Assembly: GCF_020783655.1 (NCBI RefSeq) | Contig: NZ_JAJGQH010000015.1 | Span: 62,001-126,000, forward strand | Reading direction: 5' to 3' | From: Xanthomonas melonis | GTDB lineage: Bacteria; Pseudomonadota; Gammaproteobacteria; Xanthomonadales; Xanthomonadaceae | DNA length: 64,000 bases | Shown here: in pieces, positions 8,617 through 19,423 of the stretch | Numbering within the stretch: the stretch's first letter is position 1 | How the letters are laid out: each line of letters begins with the position of its first letter | Notes under the pieces: generated by a model | Database searches by the model: none | Seen by the model: only the letters and a program-made list of their open reading frames with translations | Told to the model about the DNA's origin: nothing | Position numbers and translations under genes: made by a program

Positions 8617-8713
8617 ATGTGTTCTCCATGAAAGTGGATGCGCTCCGAGCCGGAGTGCGGAGGAAGAGGTTGCAGCGCTCAGGATACCGGATGAGCGAAT
8701 TTACGCAGGGTGA

Positions 8714-8743
8714 TTGACAGCGGCGCTGTTCGTTCCCAAAATA
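8714..8743 (+). promoter_or_regulatory. Promoter of the tRNA-Pro/Arg/His cluster
   Basis: TTGACA at 8714-8719 and AAAATA at 8738-8743 are separated by 18 bp and lie about 40 bp before the first tRNA. The next two tRNAs follow at short spacing, so one transcript is likely. Confidence 0.55.
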
Positions 8744-8781
8744 GCCGACCTTTCCAGCCCTTCGGGATTGGAAGGTCCCGC

Positions 8782-8858
8782 CGGGGTATAGCGCAGTCTG
8801 GTAGCGCGCCTGCTTTGGGAGCAGGATGTCGGGGGTTCGAATCCCTCTACCCCGACCA
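8782..8858 (+). tRNA. tRNA-Pro (anticodon TGG)
   Basis: Acceptor CGGGGTA pairs with TACCCCG; anticodon loop TTTGGGA gives TGG; T loop GGTTCGAAT; encoded CCA end. First of a cluster of tRNAs. Confidence 0.97.
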
Positions 8859-8901
8859 TTCCGAAGCTCCTGACGGCGTGGGAATGCGAAGTTCGGTCCG
8901 G

Positions 8902-8978
8902 GCGCCCGTAGCTCAACCGGATAGAGCACCGGCCTTCTAAGCCGGCGGTTACAGGTTCGAGTCCTGTCGGGCGCGCCA
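8902..8978 (+). tRNA. tRNA-Arg (anticodon TCT)
   Basis: Acceptor GCGCCCG pairs with CGGGCGC; anticodon stem CCGGC/GCCGG with loop CTTCTAA gives TCT; T loop GGTTCGAGT; encoded CCA. Confidence 0.97.
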
Positions 8979-9010
8979 TCGGCGGTACGGTAGGAAGCAG
9001 GTTTTCAGTG

Positions 9011-9087
9011 GTGGCTGTAGCTCAGCTGGTTAGAGTACTGGATTGTGATTCCAGATGTCGGGGGTTCGAGTCCCCTCAGCCACCCCA
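9011..9087 (+). tRNA. tRNA-His (anticodon GTG)
   Basis: Acceptor GTGGCTG pairs with CAGCCAC and includes the extra 5' G that marks tRNA-His; anticodon loop TTGTGAT gives GTG; discriminator C then CCA. Confidence 0.97.
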
Positions 9088-9135
9088 CTGATGACAGGCA
9101 GATGCAGGAAAGTTTGACCCGACGCATCGCGGGTG

Positions 9136-9164
9136 TTGCAACGAGGCAAAAACGCACATACAAT
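9136..9164 (+). promoter_or_regulatory. Promoter of tRNA-Lys
   Basis: TTGCAA at 9136-9141 and TACAAT at 9159-9164 with a 17-bp spacer, 15 bp ahead of the tRNA 5' end. This lysine tRNA therefore has its own promoter inside the cluster. Confidence 0.65.
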
Positions 9165-9179
9165 GTGCGACCAGTTTCA

Positions 9180-9255
9180 GGGCCGTTAGCTCAGTTGGTA
9201 GAGCAGTTGACTCTTAATCAATAGGTCCAAGGTTCGAATCCTTGACGGCCCACCA
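9180..9255 (+). tRNA. tRNA-Lys (anticodon CTT)
   Basis: Acceptor GGGCCGT pairs with ACGGCCC; anticodon stem GTTGA/TCAAT with loop CTCTTAA gives CTT; encoded CCA. Confidence 0.96.
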
Positions 9256-9261
9256 GACAGG

Positions 9262-9294
9262 CAGCCACTCAGCGCAAGTTGAGTGGCTGTTTTT
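9262..9294 (+). terminator. Terminator after tRNA-Lys
   Basis: Stem CAGCCACTCA/TGAGTGGCTG (9262-9271 and 9280-9289) with an 8-nt loop and a run of five T. It ends the Pro-Arg-His-Lys set. Confidence 0.9.
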
Positions 9295-9522
9295 CTTCGT
9301 GTCCAATGCGGATGTCTGGGAATCCGCTGATTGCTTGCCAGGGACGTTCGTCCGAGGCGTGCCGCGCTGCTCTGCTGGCAGGCTGCACGCAGACCGCGCG
9401 CCCGGTGACTCGACTGCGATGGTGGGTGGTCACGTAGGCTGCTTGGCGCTTTCTCCCTGGCGCGACGCCCGGCTTTTTCTTTGCGCCCATCCCTGCAACA
9501 ATGTCCGGGTGGACGCAGCATT

Positions 9523-9607
<85 letters not shown>

Positions 9608-9812
9608 ATGCAGCGCGGCCGTGTGTGGTCCGGCTGCTGTCGTCACCATAAGTCCGCGTCGATCCGGCCCGCTGGGCGCCCTAGCGCACGCCCCCCGCTG
9701 GCAGCGGCCGCCGTTATCGGCGAAACTACAAGGCTCGGCGGCCTTTCGCCATCCGTCAACCCGCATTTCCATCTCGTGCCGACGCCGTGCGCTGTCGGTG
9801 GCAGGAGTCAAC

Positions 9813-11105
9813 ATGCAAGCATCGATCGAATCCACCGGCAATCTGGAACGCCGCCTGACCTTCACCCTGCCGCAGGAGCGCCTGGAGACGCACGTCGGTG
9901 GCCGCCTGCGCGAACTGGCGCGGACCACCCGCATCAAGGGGTTCCGCCCCGGCAAGGTGCCGCCCAAGGTCATCGAGCAGCGCTTCGGTCAGCAGGTGCG
10001 CGCCGAGGCGATGGAAGGCCTGCTGCGTGAAACCTTCGATTCGGCGGTGCGCGAGCACTCGCTGCGCCTGGCGGGCAACCCGCGGATCGACCAGGGCGAG
10101 AGCGACTTCGATTTCGTCGCCACCTTCGAGGTCGTGCCGGAGTTCGGCGATATCGACGTGAGCAAGCTGTCGGTGGTGCGCCATACCGCCGAGGTGACCG
10201 ACGCCGACATCGACCAGATGATCGAGAACCTGCGCCTGCAGCGCCGGACCTGGAAGCCGGTCGAGCGCGGCGCGCAGGTCGGCGACCTGGTGGCGCTGGA
10301 GACCTGGTCGCAGGCCGGCGATGAGCGCCTGCCGGCCGAAGGCGTGGAGACCGGCAGCAGCGTGCTGGGCTCGGGCGTGATGTTCGACCAGATCGAAAAG
10401 GGCCTGGAAGGCCTGTCCAAGGGCGAAGAAAAGACCTTGAGCGTCGATTTCCCGGCCGAGTGGCGGGTGCCGCAGCTGGCCGGCAAGACCGTGCAGGTGC
10501 ACGTCAAGGCGGTCGAGGTCTCCGAGCCGGTGCTGCCGGCGGTGGACAAGGAATTCATCAAGAGCTTCGGCGTGAAGAGTGGCGATGCCGAGCAGTTCCG
10601 TGCCGACATCCGCACCAACCTGGAGCGCGAGCTCAAGGGCGCGTTGATGAACCGCCTGCGTCGCGAGGTGGGTGAGCAGCTGATCGCTGCCTACGCGCAT
10701 GTCGAGATGCCGCCGCGCCTGGTCGAGAACGAGGCCCGTTCCATGCTGGCCCAGCAGGTCGAGCAGGTGCGCCGCAGTGGCCGCGATCCGGGGCAGGTGC
10801 CGGACGATGCGTATCAGGGTTTCATGGACGCCGCCGCCAAGCGCGTGCTGGTCGGCCTGCTGGTGGGCGAAGTGGCGCGCCGCAACGAGCTGCGCCTGGA
10901 ATCCAAGCGCGTCAGCGAAACGCTGCGTCTGATCGCCTCGACCTACGAAGAGCCGGAACAGGTCATTGAGATGTACCGCAACGATCCCCAACTGATGGGT
11001 GGGCTGCAGAGTCGGGTGATGGAAGAGCAGGTGATCGACTGGATCGCCGAGCGCGCCCAGCACACCGAGCAGCCGCTGTCGTTCCAGGACGCCATCCGGG
11101 TCTGA
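9813..11105 (+). CDS. tig: Trigger factor (ribosome-associated chaperone and prolyl isomerase)
   Basis: Binds at the ribosome exit tunnel and protects nascent chains. 430 residues, the normal length. The N-terminal ribosome-binding domain carries the signature GFRPGKVPP (about residues 44-52). A FKBP-type PPIase domain occupies about 155-245 ([26 protein letters not shown]) and the helical C-terminal chaperone arms follow. The ATG at 9813 has an AGGAG Shine-Dalgarno at 9803-9807; the frame is open upstream into the tRNA-Leu region but without family similarity. Gene order tig-clpP-clpX-lon-hupB-ppiD is the classic gammaproteobacterial cluster. Confidence 0.98.
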   Translation: MQASIESTGNLERRLTFTLPQERLETHVGGRLRELARTTRIKGFRPGKVPPKVIEQRFGQQVRAEAMEGLLRETFDSAVREHSLRLAGNPRIDQGESDFDFVATFEVVPEFGDIDVSKLSVVRHTAEVTDADIDQMIENLRLQRRTWKPVERGAQVGDLVALETWSQAGDERLPAEGVETGSSVLGSGVMFDQIEKGLEGLSKGEEKTLSVDFPAEWRVPQLAGKTVQVHVKAVEVSEPVLPAVDKEFIKSFGVKSGDAEQFRADIRTNLERELKGALMNRLRREVGEQLIAAYAHVEMPPRLVENEARSMLAQQVEQVRRSGRDPGQVPDDAYQGFMDAAAKRVLVGLLVGEVARRNELRLESKRVSETLRLIASTYEEPEQVIEMYRNDPQLMGGLQSRVMEEQVIDWIAERAQHTEQPLSFQDAIRV

Positions 11106-11121
11106 GGCGGTAGCAACAGAA

Positions 11122-11149
11122 CCGCGCCCCTGCCGTCGTCGGGGCGCGG
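11122..11149 (+). other. Inverted repeat between tig and clpP
   Basis: CCGCGCCCC (11122-11130) pairs with GGGGCGCGG (11141-11149) over a 10-nt loop. It lacks a T run, so it is a weak terminator or processing hairpin. Confidence 0.5.
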
Positions 11150-11198
11150 ATGTCGAACACGGGTGTCGGCACGGGCCGATGCCACAACAGGAAGACCG

Positions 11199-11825
11199 AT
11201 GAGCATTGTGACCAAAGCCCTGAACCTGGTGCCCGTGGTGGTCGAGCAGACCAGCCGTGGCGAGCGTGCGTACGACATCTACTCGCGTCTGCTGAAGGAG
11301 CGTCTGATCTTCCTGGTCGGTCCGATCGACGATCATATGGCCAACGTGATCGTTGCCCAGTTGCTGTTCCTCGAAGCCGACAACCCGGAAAAGGACATCA
11401 GCATCTACATCAATTCGCCCGGTGGCGTGGTCACTGCCGGCATGGCGATCTACGACACCATGCAGTACATCAAGCCGGACGTCAGCACCATCTGCGTCGG
11501 CCAGGCCGCCTCGATGGGCGCGCTGCTGCTGGCCTCCGGCGCTGCCGGCAAGCGCTACGCGCTGCCGAATTCGCGCGTGATGATCCATCAGCCGCTGGGT
11601 GGCTTCCAGGGGCAGGCGACCGATATCGACATCCACGCGCGCGAGATCCTGACCCTGCGTTCGCGTCTGAACGAGATCCTGGCCAAGCACACCGGCCAGT
11701 CACTGGAGACCATCGCGCGCGACACCGAGCGCGACAACTTCAAGAGTGCCGTCGATGCCCAGGCCTATGGACTGGTGGATCAGGTGCTGGAGCGCCGGCC
11801 GGAAGAGTCGATCCAGCCGTCTTGA
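11199..11825 (+). CDS. clpP: ATP-dependent Clp protease proteolytic subunit
   Basis: Tetradecameric serine protease chamber fed by ClpX or ClpA. 208 residues. Catalytic triad: Ser105 in GQAASMGA, His130 in [10 protein letters not shown], Asp179 in DTERDNF (spacings 25 and 49 match E. coli ClpP). The N-terminal [21 protein letters not shown] contains the axial-loop and propeptide region. The ATG at 11199 has a CAGGAAG ribosome site six bases upstream; an earlier in-frame ATG at 11163 has neither a ribosome site nor similarity. It lies 125 bp upstream of clpX. Confidence 0.98.
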   Translation: MSIVTKALNLVPVVVEQTSRGERAYDIYSRLLKERLIFLVGPIDDHMANVIVAQLLFLEADNPEKDISIYINSPGGVVTAGMAIYDTMQYIKPDVSTICVGQAASMGALLLASGAAGKRYALPNSRVMIHQPLGGFQGQATDIDIHAREILTLRSRLNEILAKHTGQSLETIARDTERDNFKSAVDAQAYGLVDQVLERRPEESIQPS

Positions 11826-11950
11826 TCGTCAGGTCATTGAAATTGCAGGAAAAATCGGCAGGGTCGGGTAGGGCGAATGTCCTTCCGGCCCTGTGCTATT
11901 CTCGAAATCGAACCCCCGTGCATCGGGTGGGGTAACTGGGTAACAGAAGC

Positions 11951-13237
11951 ATGAGCGAAGACCGCCAAGGTCGTTCCGGCGACAGCAACAAGATTCTCTA
12001 CTGCTCGTTCTGCGGTAAGAGTCAGCATGAGGTCCGCAAGCTGATTGCCGGCCCCAGCGTGTTCATTTGCGATGAGTGCGTGGAGCTGTGCAACGACATC
12101 ATCCGCGAGGAACTGGAGGAGAAGGCGCAATCGGCCCGCTCCAGCCTGCCTAAGCCGCGCGAGATCCTCGAGGTGCTGGATCAGTACGTGATCGGCCAAT
12201 TGCGCGCCAAGCGCACGCTGGCGGTGGCCGTGTACAACCACTACAAGCGCATCGAGAGCCGCAGCAAGAACGACGATGTCGAGCTGGCGAAGTCGAACAT
12301 CCTGCTGGTCGGTCCGACCGGTTCGGGCAAGACGCTGCTGGCCGAAACGTTGGCCCGCCTGCTCAACGTGCCGTTCACGATCGCCGATGCGACCACGCTG
12401 ACCGAAGCCGGCTATGTCGGCGAGGATGTCGAGAACATCATCCAGAAGCTGCTGCAGAAGTGCGACTACGACGTCGAAAAGGCGCAGCAGGGCATCGTCT
12501 ACATCGACGAAATCGACAAGATCTCGCGCAAGAGCGAGAACCCGTCGATCACGCGCGATGTATCTGGCGAAGGCGTGCAGCAGGCACTGCTGAAGCTGAT
12601 CGAGGGCACGGTGGCATCGGTGCCGCCGCAGGGTGGCCGTAAGCATCCGCAGCAGGAATTCCTGCAGGTCGATACCAAGAACATCCTGTTCATCTGTGGC
12701 GGCGCATTCGCCGGCCTGGACAAGGTGATCCAGCAGCGTTCCAACGACGCTGGCGGGATCGGCTTCGGTGCCAAGGTCAAGAGTAGCGAGCGCAAGCAGG
12801 AAGTGGGCAAGATCCTGGCCGAGGTCGAGCCGGAAGATCTGATCAAGTTCGGCCTGATCCCCGAGTTCGTCGGCCGCCTGCCGGTGGTCGCCACACTGGA
12901 GGAGCTGGACGAGCCGGCACTGATCAAGATCCTGACCGAGCCCAAGAACGCCATCACCAAGCAGTTCCGGAAGCTGTTCGACATGGAGGGCGTGGAACTG
13001 GAGTTCCGCCCCGACGCGCTGTCGGCGATCGCCAGGAAGGCGCTCAAGCGCAAGACCGGTGCACGCGGCCTGCGCACCATCGTCGAATCGGTGCTGCTGG
13101 ACACCATGTACGAGCTGCCGTCGCAGGAAAATGTGAGCAAGGTGGTGGTGGACGAATCGGTGATCGAGCACAAGTCCGAGCCGTACCTGATCTACCAGGC
13201 ACAACCGGCCCCGGCCAAGGCCGCGTCCGGGGACTGA
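11951..13237 (+). CDS. clpX: ATP-dependent Clp protease ATP-binding subunit ClpX
   Basis: AAA+ unfoldase that delivers substrates to ClpP. 428 residues. An N-terminal zinc domain has Cys18, Cys21, Cys40 and Cys43. Walker A GPTGSGKT is at 121-128, Walker [10 protein letters not shown] at 182-190, and the pore loop GYVGEDVEN at about 154-162. The ClpP-docking IGF tripeptide occurs in GGIGFGAKV. The sensor-2 region RKTGARGLR is near residue 360. It is followed by a clear terminator before lon. No unusual residues were seen. Confidence 0.98.
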   Translation: MSEDRQGRSGDSNKILYCSFCGKSQHEVRKLIAGPSVFICDECVELCNDIIREELEEKAQSARSSLPKPREILEVLDQYVIGQLRAKRTLAVAVYNHYKRIESRSKNDDVELAKSNILLVGPTGSGKTLLAETLARLLNVPFTIADATTLTEAGYVGEDVENIIQKLLQKCDYDVEKAQQGIVYIDEIDKISRKSENPSITRDVSGEGVQQALLKLIEGTVASVPPQGGRKHPQQEFLQVDTKNILFICGGAFAGLDKVIQQRSNDAGGIGFGAKVKSSERKQEVGKILAEVEPEDLIKFGLIPEFVGRLPVVATLEELDEPALIKILTEPKNAITKQFRKLFDMEGVELEFRPDALSAIARKALKRKTGARGLRTIVESVLLDTMYELPSQENVSKVVVDESVIEHKSEPYLIYQAQPAPAKAASGD

Positions 13238-13299
13238 GCCTTCGCCAGCCGGCCGGCCAGGTCTTGCCTCGCTGACGGCTAAAGGGGTTTCAAGCGCTA

Positions 13300-13326
13300 C
13301 TTGCAACGTCCAGCCGATGGCCCCAT
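13300..13326 (+). promoter_or_regulatory. Possible sigma-32 heat-shock promoter of lon
   Basis: CTTGCAA (13300-13306) and CCCCAT (13321-13326) are separated by 14 bp, close to the sigma-32 consensus CTTGAAA-N(11-16)-CCCCAT. lon is heat-shock controlled in many proteobacteria. The -10 element lies inside the clpX terminator hairpin. Confidence 0.4.
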
Positions 13327-13348
13327 AACCGGGCCATCGGCTTTTTTT
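13313..13348 (+). terminator. Terminator after clpX
   Basis: Stem GCCGATGGCCC (13313-13323) pairs with GGGCCATCGGC (13331-13341), a 7-nt loop, followed by seven T. It separates clpX from lon. Confidence 0.92.
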
Positions 13349-13383
13349 ACGCCTTAGACACCTCGATTCCTGCGGAGCGCCCC

Positions 13384-15855
<2,472 letters not shown>

Positions 15856-15881
15856 CGTGCGCTGTCTGGAAGGTCTCGAAA

Positions 15882-15918
15882 CAAGCCAAAACCCGCGTCG
15901 TTATTGGGTTTTGGCTTG
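15882..15918 (+). other. Inverted repeat between lon and hupB
   Basis: CAAGCCAAAACCC (15882-15894) pairs perfectly with GGGTTTTGGCTTG (15906-15918). No T run follows. It probably ends lon mRNA and overlaps the -35 region of hupB. Confidence 0.55.
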
Positions 15919-15944
15919 CGTGCTGTTGGGGGCGCTGGTATAAA
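15916..15944 (+). promoter_or_regulatory. hupB promoter
   Basis: TTGCGT at 15916-15921 and TATAAA at 15939-15944 with a 17-bp spacer, leaving a leader of about 120 nt before the hupB ATG. Confidence 0.6.
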
Positions 15945-16069
15945 TGCACGACTCGTGGGCGCGGCAAAATGTGATGCGTCACGCGATACCACTTGTGTCG
16001 GGTTCTTCGCTAACGGCAAGAGCGCCGATTGTCGATTCCGCGGCATCTGCCGCAAAGGGAGTTTCAAGA

Positions 16070-16342
16070 ATGAATAAAACCGAATTGATCGATGGCGTTG
16101 CCGCTGCCGCTGACATCTCCAAGGCTGAAGCTGGCCGCGCTGTCGATGCGGTTGTGAGCGAAATCACCAAGGCGCTGAAGAAGGGCGACGCCGTCACCCT
16201 CGTTGGCTTCGGCACCTTCCAGGTCCGCGAGCGCGCCGAGCGTACGGGCCGCAATCCGAAGACGGGCGACAGCATCAAGATCGCCGCTTCGAAGAATCCT
16301 GCATTCAAGGCTGGTAAAGCCCTGAAGGATGCAGTAAACTAA
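16070..16342 (+). CDS. hupB: DNA-binding protein HU-beta
   Basis: Nucleoid histone-like protein that bends DNA as a dimer. 90 residues, the exact HU length. [21 protein letters not shown] forms the helical base. The beta-arm contains [21 protein letters not shown] with the DNA-intercalating proline in RNPKTG, and the protein ends [10 protein letters not shown]. The ATG at 16070 is preceded by AAAGGGAG. It stands downstream of lon, as in E. coli, with an independent promoter. Confidence 0.97.
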   Translation: MNKTELIDGVAAAADISKAEAGRAVDAVVSEITKALKKGDAVTLVGFGTFQVRERAERTGRNPKTGDSIKIAASKNPAFKAGKALKDAVN

Positions 16343-16353
16343 TCGACTCGCTA

Positions 16354-16428
16354 GGGTGCTTAGCTCAGCGGTAGAGCGTCTCCCTTACACGGAGAGGGTC
16401 GGGGGTTCGAAACCCTCAGCACCCACCA
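16354..16428 (+). tRNA. tRNA-Val (anticodon TAC)
   Basis: Acceptor GGGTGCT pairs with AGCACCC; anticodon stem TCTCC/GGAGA with loop CTTACAC gives TAC; encoded CCA. It starts 11 bp after hupB. Confidence 0.97.
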
Positions 16429-16456
16429 CTAAGCACCAGGCAACAGTTTCAAGCGC

Positions 16457-16533
16457 GGAGCGGTAGTTCAGCTGGTTAGAATGCTGGCCTGTCACGCCGG
16501 AGGTCGCGGGTTCGAGTCCCGTCCGCTCCGCCA
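16457..16533 (+). tRNA. tRNA-Asp (anticodon GTC), copy 1
   Basis: Acceptor GGAGCGG pairs with CCGCTCC; loop CTGTCAC gives GTC; encoded CCA. It is identical to the copy at 16626. Confidence 0.97.
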
Positions 16534-16540
16534 GTTACGC

Positions 16541-16573
16541 CGAAGCCCCTGAGCGATTGGGGGCTTCGTTTTC
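16541..16573 (+). terminator. Terminator after tRNA-Asp copy 1
   Basis: CGAAGCCCC (16541-16549) pairs with GGGGCTTCG (16560-16568), followed by four T. Confidence 0.85.
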
Positions 16574-16625
16574 TCCACGACATTCGTGCTGCGGATGCGG
16601 TGGAGTCGAGGTCCAAGTTTAAAGC

Positions 16626-16702
16626 GGAGCGGTAGTTCAGCTGGTTAGAATGCTGGCCTGTCACGCCGGAGGTCGCGGGTTCGAGTCCCGTCCGCTCCGC
16701 CA
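16626..16702 (+). tRNA. tRNA-Asp (anticodon GTC), copy 2
   Basis: Same 77 bases as the gene at 16457, 169 bp downstream; the flanks also match for several bases on both sides, so this is a recent tandem duplication of gene plus terminator. Confidence 0.97.
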
Positions 16703-16711
16703 GTTACACCG

Positions 16712-16744
16712 AAGCCCCCGGCCTTGCGCCGGGGGCTTTTTTTT
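16712..16744 (+). terminator. Terminator after tRNA-Asp copy 2
   Basis: AAGCCCCCGGC pairs with GCCGGGGGCTT over CTTGC, then eight T. The 247 bp from here to ppiD hold no gene that I can support. Confidence 0.92.
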
Positions 16745-16991
16745 GGGGGCATTTCGGCCATGGGACGCGGGTGTACGGTGGCGTGGAGTGGTGGCGAGGC
16801 CGTCGGTGATTGCGCTGCTGCGGTCGATTCACCGATGCATACGGTGCTTCGGAGGGCTCTGGGATGTCTGTGCCCGCCGGGTATCGGATCTGTTTGTGCA
16901 TGTTCCTGGCCAGTGGCGACCGGAGCCGGGCTGGGTGCGTGGCGTCAAGCGCGTTACACTGCGCGGCTCGCCCACAGGCCGTGATTTGCCA

Positions 16992-18962
16992 ATGCTGCAG
17001 AAACTTCGCGACAAGACGTCAGGCTGGATCGCTACCGCCATCCTGGGGTTGCTGATGATTCCGTTCCTGTTCGTCATCGACAACAGCTACCTCGGCGGCA
17101 TTGGCGCCAATAACGTGGCCAAGGTGCAGGCACCGCCAAGCTGGTGGAAGTCGGCGCCTTCGTGGTGGCCGGTGTCGCTGCTGTGGCAGCACCACGAGAT
17201 CAGTACCCAGGACTTCCGTACGCGTTTCGAGCAGGCGCGCCTGCAGGAACGTCAGCGTCAGGGCGAGGATTTCGATCCACGCCGGTTCGAGTCCCGCGAA
17301 AACAAGCTGCAGGTGCTCGATCAATTGGTGGACGAGCAAGTCGTGCGGCTGGGTGCAGAAGATGCCGGGATCGTCATCGGCGATGCGGCAGTGCGCGACT
17401 ACATCGGCAGCATTCCGGCGTTCCAGGTCGATGGCAAGTTCAGCCCGGATCAGTACCGCGCCGCGCTCGCGCAGGGGAATCCGCCGCGCACGCCGGCGCA
17501 GTTCGATGCGCTGGTGCGCGACAGCCTGCAGCAGTCGGTGATTCCCCAGGCCGTGGCCGAATCGGGCTTTGCGACCAAGGGCGAGTTCGAGCGCCTGCTC
17601 AAGCTGATGGGCGAAACGCGCGACGTTGAATTGGCGGTGCTGCCGGCGCCGGCTGCCGACACGGCTCCGGTCAGCGACGCGCAGGTCAAGCAGTGGTACG
17701 ACACGCATACGCAGGATTTCCGTCAGCCTGAGACGGTGGCCATCGAGTACGTGGAGCTCAATGCCGCCACGATGCCGCCGGCCACTGCCGCCGACGAGGC
17801 GACGTTGCGCAAGCGTTACGACGAAGAGAAGGCGCGCTTTGTCGAGCCGGATCAGCGCTTGGCCTCGCATATTCTGATTACGGCTGGCAACGACGCTGCC
17901 GGGCAGAAAGCGGCAGAGGCGAAGGCTGCCAAGCTTGCCGCCGAGGCCAAGCAACCAGGAGCCGACTTCGCCGCATTGGCCAAGGCCAATTCGCAGGACC
18001 CCGGTTCCAAGGACGCCGGCGGCGACCTGGGCTGGGTCGAGAAGGGCACGATGGTCAAGCCGTTCGAAGACGCGCTGTTCTCGATGAGGGCCGGCGATGT
18101 GGTCGGGCCGATCAAGAGCGAGTTCGGCTATCACGTGATCCAGCTGCGTGAGGTCAAGGGCGGGCAGGGCAAGTCCTTCGAGCAGGTGCGCGACCAGCTC
18201 GCTGCCGAGCAGCTCAAGGCCGATGCCGACAAGGCGTTTGCCGATGTCAGCGGCAAGCTGGTGGATGAGATCTACAAGAACCCGACGGCACTGGAGCCGG
18301 CCGCCAAGCAGGTGGGTCTGCCGGTGCAGACGCTGGGTCCGTTCTCGCGCGCCAACGCCAGCGGGATCGCGGCCAATCCGGCGGTGCTGCGTTCGGCCTT
18401 CTCCGAGACGCTGGTACAGGACGGCACGGTCAGCGATCCGATCACCATTGCGCCCAACCACAGTGTGGTACTGCGCGTGACCAACCATGTCGCCGAACAG
18501 GCGCTGCCGCTGGACAAGGTGCGCGACAAGGTCGTCGCTGCCATCCATGCCGATCGCACCGAGAAGGCGGCGGCTGCAGCGGCCGACGCGTTGCTGGCAC
18601 GCGTGCAGAAGGGCGAAACGTTGCAGGCGTTGGCCGAGAGCGAGAAGCTGCAGCTGCAGCCGATTCCGGGCCTGCCGCGCACCGCGCCGATTCCGACCCC
18701 GGCTGCCAACCGCGTCATTTTCAGTGCGCCACGTCCGGCCGAGGGCAAGCCGTCGGTCGGCAAGGTGGAGCTGGACGGTGGCCGCTTTGCGGTCTTCGTG
18801 ATCAGCAAGGCCACGCCGGGCGATCTGAAGCAGATGCCGGCCGAGCAGCAGACGATGCTGCGTGAGCAGTTGAGCCAGATCGACGGCAACAACGCCGCGC
18901 AGGCCTATGTCAAAGCGATGCGCAAGCAGTACAAGATCCAGATCGAAGAAGCGCAGCTGTAA
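16992..18962 (+). CDS. ppiD: Peptidyl-prolyl cis-trans isomerase D (SurA/PpiD family)
   Basis: A membrane-anchored periplasmic chaperone at the Sec translocon exit. 656 residues. A short basic N-terminus is followed by one transmembrane helix (WIATAILGLLMIPFLFVI, residues 12-29). The SurA_N-like chaperone segment covers about 60-240. A parvulin domain lies at about 290-385 (ASHILITAG to GDLGWVEKGTMVKPFEDALF and FGYHVIQL). A second parvulin-like region occurs near the C-terminus. The ATG at 16992 is chosen because it directly starts the cytoplasmic-helix topology; the frame is open upstream through the tRNA-Asp copy without similarity. Position downstream of hupB is conserved in gammaproteobacteria. 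Confidence 0.95.
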   Translation: MLQKLRDKTSGWIATAILGLLMIPFLFVIDNSYLGGIGANNVAKVQAPPSWWKSAPSWWPVSLLWQHHEISTQDFRTRFEQARLQERQRQGEDFDPRRFESRENKLQVLDQLVDEQVVRLGAEDAGIVIGDAAVRDYIGSIPAFQVDGKFSPDQYRAALAQGNPPRTPAQFDALVRDSLQQSVIPQAVAESGFATKGEFERLLKLMGETRDVELAVLPAPAADTAPVSDAQVKQWYDTHTQDFRQPETVAIEYVELNAATMPPATAADEATLRKRYDEEKARFVEPDQRLASHILITAGNDAAGQKAAEAKAAKLAAEAKQPGADFAALAKANSQDPGSKDAGGDLGWVEKGTMVKPFEDALFSMRAGDVVGPIKSEFGYHVIQLREVKGGQGKSFEQVRDQLAAEQLKADADKAFADVSGKLVDEIYKNPTALEPAAKQVGLPVQTLGPFSRANASGIAANPAVLRSAFSETLVQDGTVSDPITIAPNHSVVLRVTNHVAEQALPLDKVRDKVVAAIHADRTEKAAAAAADALLARVQKGETLQALAESEKLQLQPIPGLPRTAPIPTPAANRVIFSAPRPAEGKPSVGKVELDGGRFAVFVISKATPGDLKQMPAEQQTMLREQLSQIDGNNAAQAYVKAMRKQYKIQIEEAQL

Positions 18963-18987
18963 GGTTCGTCGTTTCACTGATGCGAGA

Positions 18988-19016
18988 AGAGCCCGGGCAA
19001 CCGGGCTCTTTTTTTT
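18988..19016 (+). terminator. Terminator after ppiD
   Basis: AGAGCCCGG (18988-18996) pairs with CCGGGCTCT (19001-19009) over a GCAA tetraloop, followed by a run of T. Confidence 0.93.
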
Positions 19017-19389
19017 GCCCAGGGCGCGGCGGTGGAAGACGCGGCCTGCAAGCGCACATGTTGCGCCAGAGGTTTGCCTCGCTTGCCGGCATCGCCTGTG
19101 CCCGCCCGCCGGTGCGCCGCAGGGAGTGGTGCAGCCATTCCGACGTTGGTCCACGAGGCGGAGTCAACGCATCTGGCCGCCCGCGAACTGGCAGGCCCGG
19201 GCGCCGCTAACGCTTCCTGGCGAGGCGTTGTACTCCGGGCTCTCACGCAGGCCGCAATGGCACCGAACGGCTCGATGTTTGGACGAGGGGGACTAGGGTT
19301 CCGCTGCCGATCGACGCGTGGCGTATCGGGCATGCAGGGCGCGGAGGTGCCGGATTCCCAGGCTGGTCAGTGACGCCCGTGCCGACTAT
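19017..19389. other. Gene-free stretch between ppiD and mltD
   Basis: About 370 bp between two convergent genes. Several frames are open for 70-130 codons, but all are explained by high GC; none has a ribosome site plus a recognisable protein. I see no RNA gene. Confidence 0.5.
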
Positions 19390-19416
19390 GCCGCCCGGCT
19401 TCCAGTGCCGGGCGGC
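19390..19416 (-). terminator. Hairpin at the 3' end of mltD
   Basis: GCCGCCCGGC (19390-19399) pairs with GCCGGGCGGC (19407-19416) just beyond the mltD stop. There is no T run, so it is a weak or rho-assisted terminator. Confidence 0.5.
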
Positions 19417-19423
19417 GGTTGGC

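Noticed and set aside
17019-19154. Long open minus-strand frame opposite ppiD
   Set aside because: High-GC shadow of a certain gene, His/Arg/Gln-rich and without domains.
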